Below are positions 53,530 to 64,000 of a stretch of DNA of 64,000 nt, in pieces. The stretch comes from Lutjanus erythropterus (Eukaryota; Chordata; Actinopteri; Lutjaniformes; Lutjanidae). The notes below the pieces were generated by a model that worked only from the letters and a program-made list of their open reading frames with translations, had not been told where the DNA came from and made no database searches. Position 1 is the first letter of the stretch, and each line of letters opens with the position of its first letter. Where the stretch lies: the NCBI GenBank assembly GCA_020091685.1, contig CM034604.1:12980519-13044518 (forward strand), given 5' to 3'. Made by a program: the position numbers and the translations under genes.

Positions 53530-56500
53530 GACAAGGAAGTGGGTTAACTACAGGGTAGCAGTGGTTAAGTTAACAGAACTTAAGCTATTTAACGTTACAG
53601 AATAAAAGGTGGCAAAGTAGGTGTTCAGAACCTACTGCTGTTTTATGTTTGTTAGCTAATTAATTTTAGTAAAATTTGAAGGGATAACAGTGGTAACTCG
53701 TTAAATGTATAGTAATTCAAATGGTGATATGATATGAGCTAGCTAAGCTAAATAGTGTTATGCTGAAACGTTAGCTTCCCGAGAATTCAAAATTTAGCTA
53801 ACATACCATGCAGGTAAGCTAGCTCTACCCTACGAAGCATATGCTAACACCCCTCCGTTACAATGTAGTAACATCAAACATTATGCTAACTTAATTAAAG
53901 CATGGCAGTAAACAACTGTATAAACAATTAGTATTTAGCGTTTCAGAGACAAAATAATCTTAATGTAATCTATTGAGGTAATGAGGACTTATGTTGCTTT
54001 ACACAGTACTTCTACACTACATTTCAGATGCAAACATTGTACCTTTTACTCCACTGTTAGAGTTGCTTGTAACAGAGTATTTCTACATTGTGTATTGCTA
54101 CTTTTTCTTAAGTAAATGATGATGAGTTTTTTTAACACCTCTGCTGCTCAGTGTACAGGATTAAAACTGTTAGGTAAATTAAAGTTAGACTTAAAGGGGC
54201 ATTCCACCGGCTTAACACTTAAAGGTTGAGCTAGTCAGTCTGTGGAAAGGGCACTGGTTGCTGTGGTATTGGATGACTCCTCATGATGCTATCATCAAAG
54301 TCTCTCATGACTCATACTGGGAATAGAGTTCAATACTAAATTGCTGAAATACTCATTTAAGAAAGTAGCAAACAATATCCACAATATTCACGTGGCAAAT
54401 AACTACCCTACATTAACACAAGGCTGCTCTGTGTATCAGAATAGTAAGTTACAAAATGATTTAGTTAAGATGGTTTTCGAGGATTTGAGTATGCATACTG
54501 TCAAATAAAGCATAGTTACTATGAAAATATCGTATTCACATAGAGCTCTTTCAGTGGATTTAAAGAGACAGGCCCACAACACGATGAATAATGCTTTACC
54601 TCGGATGAATCAACCCACCTTCCCTAATGCCCACATCCTGCCCAATGAGTATATCAAGATGAATCACTTGAGTTAGACTTTTTCACAAAATGATATTGCC
54701 AGCTCATGAAACTACAATAACACATCAGTAAAACTGATGGATAGCCTTTTTATCATTTGTGCAGATGGTGTTCTACTGATAACCAGCCAGGCACACTGAA
54801 ATATAGCCAATTTTGTAGCTTTTAATATGTAGGTGTGTTTCTTCAGCAGTTTGTGCATGACGTGGATTCTCTTCTGTCACCGCCACTTGGTCATGAGGTG
54901 AGCCCGTGTGTGAAGTCTGCCACCCTCTGGTTTCTATTGGTAAGATCATATTTTATCTTTTTGCCTTGAATGGTAGTTCAACAAAATGCATACGACTTAA
55001 TAGGGACTTCTGCCTCATGCATTCAACTGGAAAGCATGAATAAAATTACAGACAGTTTGAGCACAGACTGAAGTTAGAAGTTACATTTTAAAGGACCGAT
55101 ATGTAAGAACCTACTGTTCAAAAACAAGTACTGTGGTCCAAATAGTGAGCAGGAGCGCCGGACTAGCGTACTTTACTATAATTTGACACTGACGAGCAAT
55201 GACGAGTCCTGCACTGTAAGTTTATCAGCTGTTTTTAACTGTTAGTGTCAAGCTAAGCTCATCAACAAAACCCCACAGCTCTGAATATACACAATTTGGA
55301 GTTGTAGTCCAGTGACTACCTGCCAGACTCCATTAACATATTTATCAATAATTAATAGCTTTAAAGCTCTACTCCTTCTAAAAGATTATGAATGATTTCT
55401 TACGTCTCAAACAGACGGTAAACTCATTTTGAGAACAATCTGTTGTAATTTTCATTCTTATTAACATGAAACGATCAAACAAAAGACAGGCCCTGTCCAC
55501 AATGGAAATTTCAAAGAAGAACATGCTGGCTGTAGTGTTGTTGTCGGAGAAGCCAATTTAGCATGTTTCTTTAATCTCTGATTACATATGGTCATTTTAG
55601 GATTTAGCACAGTATATATATTGCATTTTTCTACTTTAAGATAACTGTCTGTATTTTGAATAAATGGTAACCTCTAAACTGTGACAGTTATTAATCAGTT
55701 TCTGCACACTGTCACCACTAAGTTTCATTAAAATGCAATGACTAAATCATAGTTGTTGTCAGGTATCCAATGCTTAAATTGCTGTAATTCTTCATTTTTT
55801 TATGCACCTACCTACTAGGTGTGCATTAGATCAAACTCAATTTAACCTCAAAATAGTGGAAAGAGAAAAAAACATAAATAAGGCTGCAGAAAAGAAATTT
55901 GTACTTGTTTAAATGTCCATGATATTATGGCTGTCCCTTCTTAGTCACACAGTCGAAATGTCTGTTATTTTAATTCTTGGCAGATGAAGACATTTTTACT
56001 TGGTTAGTCATTTTTATGGTAATTTAATGGGCAATTAGCTGTTAGTTATTAGTCATACAGTAACTGGAAAATGATCGTCATATCTCTAGCATCACAGTAA
56101 TAGTAGTAGTATTCCCAAACACTGTATGCTTTGGTCTTTTTTTTAAGAGCTCCATCTACATGACTGCCTTCTTCTGCAGAGAGACATTGGTAAAATGTTT
56201 GAGATATTTTTCTGTTAAATCAACCGACTGATATGTATATTACTTTAAGAAAGTTCTGTTGCTGCCACACAGTGGCGCCAGTACGCCATAGGAGTTGTAG
56301 GATAGAATGATCCAAAGATAATGAACCAGTTCTGAGAGAAATGTGTTTCTTGTGTTTGGTGAAGAAACTCGCCACTGTTTGCTGTAATTCTGAAGTTCTT
56401 TGTTTTATGGCATGTACTGAACCATAAAGGTGCTATAATGCAACAAATTCAAAATATCTTCATAATCCCCCTTATCACATATTTTTTTCACTGGAAGAGA

Positions 56501-56700
56501 ACAGGATTTGAAAGTTGTCAGACAAGTTATCTCAGTATGAAAATGTCCTATAAAGGAACATAAAATACTAATAAAATACAATATTTTTCACTGTCACTGT
56601 CAGTTGGTGTCATATCTCTAGCTGCCCAGGTTGTGAAACTAGGCCAGAAAAACTACGCAAACCATCTCAGAGGATGTCTGGAGTGGTGTCTTTGGTTTTG
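53530..56700. other. Spacer upstream of fermt1 with dispersed repeats, no gene recognised
   Basis: Holds a fragment of the 'tactccact' family (about 53,995-54,115) and an element at about 55,085-55,320 (starts 'ttaaaggaccgatatgtaag') that shares its middle with 5990-6180 and 63,480-63,680. A short exon-like segment at 54,847-54,897 has an acceptor and a donor on the plus strand but no homology that I recognise. Confidence 0.45.
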
Positions 56701-59700
56701 ATAGGATGATGTCATATTTTATTGATTAAGAGGGGAATTCGTCTCTTTATTTGTCCCTCTCATAGAGGAAAGATGTCAGACTCAGCTGCGGAAGAATAGC
56801 CCTGGACTTGGTAAGGACACTTCAGCATGGTGGGTGCTTACCAACACAAGGGCATAAAACTGGGCGCTCCAGTTGAAGGACAGTTTCTTTGACCACTTGG
56901 TCATTTTGACCACACCCTGCAGATTAAGTGTAGCGAACATGCCTCAGTGTCTGTCTAAGCTCTCTGGTCCAGCTGAGTGTTTAGTGCTGGCGCATGAGGT
57001 CGTCTTGAGTCCTTGTGTAAGAGAGGAAATGTAAATTCCATGACAAAAACAAACAAATAAACCCTGGACCTCATAAACTGTGTCATTGGTAGACAGACAT
57101 GGAAAATAACATCATTTGGACCTGTCAGGCTTGGATGGAGTACAGACAAAAAGTAACACCATGTCCATGTCATCGTGACACCTGTGACTGTAATGGCAAC
57201 ATAGTGCACACAGTCCGAGCTAAAGGAAAAGGACAAAAATCAAGTAGCTTTACTACAGGCTCTGGGAGAATGATAAAATGTAGTCTTTGTGGAGTGATGA
57301 GGAGAGAGAGAGAAGGAAAAATTTTGGACTGTGGTTTTAGACACAATAAATTACATCTACTGCCTGAAGCGGGTCTGAACCTACTTGGAAGCGGGTGGGA
57401 AACAACATCTGTAGAAGCCTTCGCCGGCTTTCTGTATTTATGGAAAGAGAAACCTCCTGGTGACCTGGGAACACGCTTACCCAATTAGCAGCCTCGCCGA
57501 CGGATCAAATGGAAGTGAAAACATTCACTGCCGTGACGGAGACGCATCACAATGCCCCATTCATGCTGCCGAGCCCCATGCTTTTGGGATGAGGTGGGGT
57601 GGAGGGGGGGGGGTTGTTCTTCGAGGGATGTAGTTGGGAGGTTGGGATAGGCGAGAGGGAGTAATGAATGCAACAAGAAACTAACTTACCTCACCACCTT
57701 CTTTGACGGTGTTGATGGAGGCCTCATTCATGACTTAATATGGCTTTGGAGGTAAACACTGTTCAAAGGTGTTGTTTTCATAAGGTTACCGACCATTGCT
57801 CACCTTGGCGTTCCACATCCCCTTCACCTCAGCTCCTGCATCCCCCTGGACGCTCCCACCTCCACAACCCAAGAAAACCTCGGGTCTTATCCTGTGGGAC
57901 TTGGACTGAGGGGGTCAGGAGGCCTGAGAAACACCACTGGAAGAGAGGCTCTTGACAGCACAGGACTCTAGGGAACAAAGGCTACGCTGCCTTATGACCT
58001 GCAAAGTGTTGCAGCTCTGATTCATTTTCACTCTTCAAGGCTGTCTTGAAGAGAAATCATGTCTTTGTTCTCTTTCTTACTTTCTTTATTAATGGGAATT
58101 GATTTATTTTATGGCGGTGTGATTACAAGTCCTTAAAAAGTATTTGAATGTCTTAAATTCACATTTATTGACAAAAGCACAAAAACATATTAGAGGAGAA
58201 ATCTGTAAGAAATTTACTGTATTACATCATAAAATGATCATGATATGTCATCAGAAGTTAAAGAAACATGCTAAGTTCAACCACTTACTACTCTGATAAC
58301 AATGCTACAGCAGTGGTGTCTTTTGAAATTTCTATTCTGGGCCAGGATGACTGTTTTTGTTGGCAGTTTCTTGTTAATTTGTCCAAATTAATGCCAAATG
58401 TTCACCAAATGAGTTTGTTTATGAGTCCTAATAATTTTTAAGGAGGAATAGATGTTTATAGCAGTTAAATTCAGCAACGGGATAACAGGAATGGGACTTA
58501 GCTTCTCATTGACAGAAAACTGACAGTCATAAAACAGATGATCACCTTACAGTATAGACTTGTTGTTGCGTGTTAGTGTCAAATATAATATGCTCGTTTT
58601 GTGCTCCTGCAGCGTTCCTGTAGTCTGCCTGAGCTCCAAGTCTGGGGAGGAGGAGGTGGGGGAAAACAACTTATTTCAACCTTAGATATTAAATAGGTGC
58701 CAACTCACAGTTTGGACACAGACTGGACTGTTTTAAGAAGACCTTAAATATTTATTTACTGATCTAAAATTAATTTCAAGTGCAAAATGAACTGGTGAGT
58801 TGTATGGCATGATAGCTCGCACATTCCCCATTCAGAATATAATTGTGAGCAACAATGTTGTCTAAATAATGTGTGATTATGTAAATAATTCTCCAACTCC
58901 ACTCGTATTTGGACAAAAGACAAGCTGTAAAAAGTAGGTCCAGTCAATACCAGGAAGCTGACAAGATTCATTGTGGCAAGACACTGTCTGTTGGCTAAGT
59001 GAGACAGGACAGAATTTACCTATTTATTTAAAAGCTATGTATAGGCTATAAAACAGAATGACAATAATAATACAGGTGTCTAAATGACTTACAGGAATGA
59101 CTTAGGAATTCTACCTTGATATAACCTCATTTCAGACTCCAGCTGACAATCACAGTGTTTAACACTATTAAGGACAAATACATATGATATTACACTAATA
59201 ATGTCTTCAGACAAATATTCTTTAGCTCAATCAGTATTTGCCATTTTGTCTTATGTATATTTTTGACAATATTTGTATTTACTCAGAAGAATACACATGT
59301 ATTTTCACATTTGATATTTAGTTTTATTGCCAAATAGTCTTAAATGTAACTTTCTGATACATGTAGACTCCCTGTATCCTGTAATACCAACCTCCATAGA
59401 TACCATGAAATTCCATGTCAATTCCTGCTGAAATGTAAAAATAAAACCCAAGAAAGGGCAACCAGCACCTGGCAAAACTATTTGTTTTACAAATGCCTGT
59501 ATAATGTGAATTTTTGTGGTGATGATAGTCAAACAATGCAGGTGTTATGGTCAAGAGAGGATCTATGACTTAGTGGAGAGTGATTGACTACAGACTATAT
59601 TTGTTGATGAAAGTATCAGTATTTCCCTAAATATGACCAACATCTTCTCAGATAGACTATGTAATCCTTGCACTGCAGTGAAGGCTCAGTATAAAGGCTC

Positions 59701-62250
59701 TTTTATTTCTATAATTAATTGTTTGTTTATATTGGTGGAGCCATTGGTGCTTCAGTAAATGGCGTCTTATGGCCTGGCTTGTGGATGTTTCCATTGAAGC
59801 TTATAAAAATGTTACCATGTCAGGGCCAATGCTATAAAATTCTAAAATGCAAAAAAAAAGTTAATGAAAAAGAAGTTGAAACATGCAGAATGTTCATGCA
59901 TTTTCAATCACATTTGAACTTTCCACACAACACAGCCAAGATTGATATTCCTTTTTTTCTGCTCACCTCTCCTTGCAAGGAAACATCTGATAGAAATAAA
60001 ACTTTTCATGGTGTCAGGTCAGATAGCCATAAATACAGGTTGTCAGCGCAGTGTGACCCTCACATCTAGAGGAGAGGCTGTTCTGAACTGTGGTTTGGAA
60101 CAGGATATCACATGTTTAAATATTGCACTTCTTTCTGAAAAGTGGCTACTGTAAAACAACTTCCATTACAGAGTATCGCTTTACCTGTCACCGGCAGTAT
60201 TTCATTCCTTTGCTGCGCAGAAACATAAAAGATATAGATGAACACAGCCATATGGATAGGCAGACTCTCTGCTAGTGCAAAATTGAAAGGAAGAAAGACA
60301 GATAGATAGCCTGTTTCGGATATTAAGCCTGATGATGTTCAGTCTTTTATGTTGGCAGAAGTTATGATGAAATGCTGAACTGTCTCTATGCTTCTTTGTC
60401 ATTTTCAGCAGGTGTGTATGAAAGTTTGAAGCAGCTGTGTGAATGTCATATATCTTGAATAAATCCATATCCAATGCTTTGACGTTTATTAAGTTTGTCA
60501 GAGGTGCAGTGGGAACACTGCTCATATTCTGTTAAAGATACAACACCTTTTCTTGCAGGTTCTGTATGCAGAGGATGTTGGGTCTGGATCTGACCACATA
60601 TGCACAGAAGTGTTTCGACGCCATCCAGCCGCGTCCTGTGCGACAGAGCAACATGGAAGAAACAAGCCTTGACACTGGCCTTGAAGTTGCCGTGACTGAT
60701 CTCACAGGTACAGCGTAAGAGGAAGCGGGGCGTTGTGTTCCTTTCCTCCCCACATCAATTTGCCAACCAGTTGTGAATGGGTGCCATTTTGAAACATGCA
60801 AATGTGGGTAGCCTCTGCCTGTATCAGCTGATGCAGGTCAGTGTTGTTTTTGGCTGGGCCTTAAAGGCCTGAGGGGAGAAAGACGTACTGAGAGTTAGAA
60901 AAGGTCGCATAAACTCTAGCGGGATTACTTTACCAACACTTTCCATGGCTGAGATCCTGTGAATGGATCCATTGTGGGGTGGGTCTCTGCTCGCGGAAAG
61001 CAAACCCTGTCAGGATCCAGTTCATTAGCACCTAGTTTACTGTTTGAAGTTAGTTATTTATCCGGTGTCTAAAGGGGAACCCCGTTCAGACATATGCAAG
61101 TGTGTGTGTGTGTGTGTGTGCATGCGTGTATCCATGCGTAGGCATGTAATGTGTACTTGTACAAACGTACAGTATTCGTAGGATCTACAGGGGGTTTCCA
61201 GAGCAAATTGCTCCAGAGCAAATAAAACTTTCCATGGCGCAATAAAATGTATGGAGAACGAACAGGAGGGACATTGGTGCAGTTCTGAAGGTGGGAAACA
61301 ACCTTCAGAATTTGTTGAAAAAATATATACATAAGAGTTTGATATATATGCTCTGACAGCCACTGACCTTGACTCTGTAAATAAAAAATAGTATCACAAG
61401 TTTAGGAAGTAGATAGGGATTCTAGGGAATAGAAATGTTAAACAAAGTACATTTATATGGCATTGTTATATTTTTCAGGTGGCATAGTTGAAATGAAAAA
61501 TGAACAATGAGGTTTTATTACATCATTTTAACTACAGAATATGGGATGGAATAGTTGTTAGTAAAGAGAAACACTGAAACACTGTTTATTTGTGGAATAG
61601 CACCAAAGCAGCAGTAGTTCGTCCTCCTCTGAGTTATTCTACTGTATTTCAAGCTATCAAGTTTGCCTGTGTGTGTTTTCTTTTTTCTTTCGTGATCTGT
61701 TTGTTCTTTGGAAGGCGTCCCTGTGCCTCTGGTCAGACAAAAGTGCCGCGTTGAGCAAAACCTCCACTCCACTTTTATGGTCTGTGTGGGCCGTCCTATT
61801 TGTACATGCTTAGAGCAAATTAGACCAGCAGCTGCGCACGGCCGTCCCATTCCATGTTGGCTTTTCATGATAAAAATATGCTTCGGTAAACCTCGCAGCT
61901 TGGATCCAGAAATACGCGGGCCGTTTCTTCTGGCACTGACACCTCTCCCTATTTACAATCAGCACTTCCCTTTTCCGGCATAAAAAGAGAAAGACATAAG
62001 GACACAGAGAGACAGAATACAGGGGTGGGAGTAAATAAGAGGGGTGGAGAGAGGCAGAGAGAGAGGGAGGGGGGCAGAAAGAAAGAGAAGGACCACCTAT
62101 GCAGATGTTTTCCACATGTAGAAGGAAAACAAGCTGCAGCAAGATGAGTATGAGGAGAGGGAAGAGAGAAGGCTGCACCTGTTGTGGGGTGATGATCTGG
62201 CCACGGGTGACATCAGTCCTCGTAACGTGTCATGCTGCTTGAGTCATTAA
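56700..62250. other. Repeat-poor spacer with candidate regulatory blocks
   Basis: 57,480-57,600, 60,559-60,707 and 61,740-61,980 are more complex and GC-richer than their surroundings and carry no known repeat. (GT)n lies at 61,101-61,119, and a purine-rich tract at about 62,030-62,090. No recognisable protein was found; the 129-codon open frame at 57,099-57,488 has no domain. Confidence 0.4.
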
Positions 62251-62551
62251 CCAACTACAAGCCAGTGAAGGCTCTTTGTACTCATTGCAGAATAACATGT
62301 TCCAGTTCACTTTGATGTACTGTGGAAATTCAAAGGAAAAAACATTGTGTTGTATATTTTTAACATAGAGTGATTGAAGTGTTCACAGGGGACAGTCTGT
62401 AAAACAACATTGTAAACTACAGAATAAATAAATAAAAGCTGCAAAATTGATTAATTTAAATTGTATGATAAAGTTATATGATTGGACTGAAACATTTCAA
62501 ATTATTTAAATTTAAACAACCATTTGAATGAGCAATGACCATCATATCCTC

Positions 62552-62782
62552 TAGTCTTCCGACCATTCAAAGTGCTTTACAACACAGGTTGTCATGCAAG
62601 GTGCTTCTGCTCCTCAGAATCTAACCATTCACCCACAGAGGACTGTGCCTTTGGGGGCAATTTGGGGTTCAGTACCTTGCTCAAGGATACTTTGACATGT
62701 TGACTTGAGGGAGCTGGGGATTGAACTGCTGGCCTTCTGATTAGAAGATGAACCCATTCTACCACTGAGCCACAGCCACAGT
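62552..62782 (-). mobile_element. tRNA-derived SINE (minus strand)
   Basis: Read on the minus strand, the head has an A box (GGCTCAGTGGTAGA, near 62,770) and a B-box-like AGTTCAATCCCCA (near 62,726). Then comes a body with 'ccttgagcaaggtact' and a 3' part with 'aaagcactttgaatggtcgg' ending at 'aagactaga'. This matches the architecture of a common fish tRNA-SINE. Confidence 0.75.
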
Positions 62783-64000
62783 CCAAATAGCATACCGCAG
62801 TTGGAGCAGCGGACAGTTTATTAAATAGGGGTGGAGAATCTTTTGGTAGCACACAGTTTGATTCAGTTCCAATTCAGAAGGCTATGATGCAATGATAAAA
62901 TAATTAAAATTTTGAAGCATCAAGATCCATCAAGATTTTAAGCTACAGGGTGCTGTTAGGATTGTATCGGATTCCATCTGCAGTTACTCACGGTCAGCCA
63001 TCCTCACCAAAACTCAGGAAATAACCTAGATTAGAAGTAAACGTGGTGCACATGTTACATTTAGGAGTGGGAATGTTTTATCCAATTTTATTCTTGATTG
63101 AGTTAAAAAAGGGGGCACAATTTTTATTCTCCTGCATCAGTTCCACTGAAGTACAACATGAAACATAACTGGCAATTAAATAGTCCACAACTTTTTAATT
63201 TTAAAAAATGAAACTGTGTTAATAAGTTAATTCATCAATTTGAGAGCATCATACAGTCTCCTGCCTGCATGGGAAAATCACCATGAGGGGAAGGCAGACT
63301 GTTCTGCTATGTGTCCAGCAGTGGAGAGTAGCCTCTCTGCTGCACTGTTTGCTCTGACGAACACCATCAATGAAAATCAATTTTTGTCATTTGTAAAATG
63401 ATTCAGAATCTTCCACATCCACATCATGATTCATAAGTGATTCATAATCGTGTTTTTCCTACACTCCTGATATTATATTGATATCATATTTAATATATGA
63501 TCTATGTTTGAAGTGAGTTGTTTCCACCCCCCCCTCCTCAGGATTGCGGAAGCTCAAGCAGGCTGCAGGAATGCTGCAGGAGCACAACATGAGCACAACA
63601 TTGTAATCTGATAATAGCAAATGACCTCAAGTCCTGTACTGTAAGTTGATCAGCTGTTTATAACTGTCAATAGTCTGTAGTAGTAGTAGTAATAGTAGTA
63701 GTAGAAGTAGTAGTAAAAAAGCCTGTGTCAGAACTGTTTATGGACTCTGGGAGTTTGCACCATCTGGGAGGCTTGTTTAATGTTCATGGCTTCCCATTGT
63801 GGGGCATCATAAGATTCTGACTTCTGAGGTTCATATGTGCTGCAGATACAATGCTGTGACACAGCCCTCATTTGCATATGCCCATGATGCATTGCTGTGA
63901 GTTTAAGTTTACTATTTTATGTTACAAAATACACACATTTTGTTTGTGTTTTTAATGTTCAGTTGTTACTTTCTGTTTGTGTTTGTGACATGTTTGTTCA
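62783..64000. other. Right-edge spacer, no gene recognised
   Basis: Apart from the repeat copy and the (TAG)n run there is no exon or RNA gene that I can support up to the right edge. Confidence 0.4.
63480..63720. repeat. Dispersed repeat copy plus (TAG)n microsatellite
   Basis: 63,480-63,680 is a second copy of the sequence at 5990-6180 (shared 'gttgatcagctgtttataa'). It is followed by an interrupted (TAG)n run at about 63,678-63,714. Confidence 0.65.

Noticed and set aside
57099-57488. 129-codon open frame with several cysteines
   Set aside because: Cys spacing does not fit a zinc finger or secreted fold that I know; isolated, without splice signals.

Overview
The window is vertebrate nuclear DNA, almost certainly from a ray-finned (teleost) fish. 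It has GT-AG split genes with short introns, AT-rich spacers, (CA)n and (TTATA)n microsatellites, and many small fish-type dispersed repeats (tRNA-derived SINEs, hAT-like MITEs, LTR fragments). There is no prokaryotic architecture. Three intact protein-coding genes and one broken gene could be reconstructed exon by exon.

Layout. (1) 1-2.6 kb, minus strand: the 5' five exons of a decayed SLC23-type (ascorbate/nucleobase) transporter, a pseudogene with repeated single-base frameshifts that runs off the left edge. (2) 2.6-20.7 kb: a long spacer with dispersed repeats, an LTR-retrotransposon fragment with facing LTR pieces (11.4-12.35 kb), MITE-like elements and a LINE-like 3' end. No gene was recognised there. 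(3) 20.9-27.3 kb, plus strand: chgb (chromogranin B / secretogranin-1), 7 exons, 880 codons. Its large exon 4 is an expanded tandem array of acidic and His/Arg-rich segments punctuated by dibasic sites. (4) 28.2-37.4 kb, minus strand: trmt6, the non-catalytic subunit of the tRNA m1A58 methyltransferase, 12 exons, 469 aa, convergent with chgb. Its intron 2 is packed with transposons. (5) 40.5-51.0 kb, minus strand: fermt1 (kindlin-1), 15 coding exons, 665 aa, with a probable non-coding first exon near 53.4 kb. (6) 53.5-64 kb: no recognised gene, some repeats, and a few repeat-poor stretches that could be regulatory.

The three genes do not form a pathway. chgb acts in the regulated secretory pathway, trmt6 in tRNA modification and fermt1 in integrin activation. 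Their order matches the human 20p12 order CHGB-TRMT6-...-FERMT1. Human MCM8, CRLS1 and LRRN4 lie between TRMT6 and FERMT1, but here that interval is only about 3 kb and holds no trace of them.

The most unusual object is the chgb exon 4 array. It has 15 copies of a GRYHQ-containing cationic box and 16 copies of an RSQE(S/Y)W box, organised for five consecutive periods as an exact 243-bp (81-residue) higher-order repeat. A separate 103-bp minisatellite lies immediately upstream in intron 3. The array makes this granin look like a multi-copy peptide precursor or a charge-patterned condensation scaffold; that functional reading is inference.
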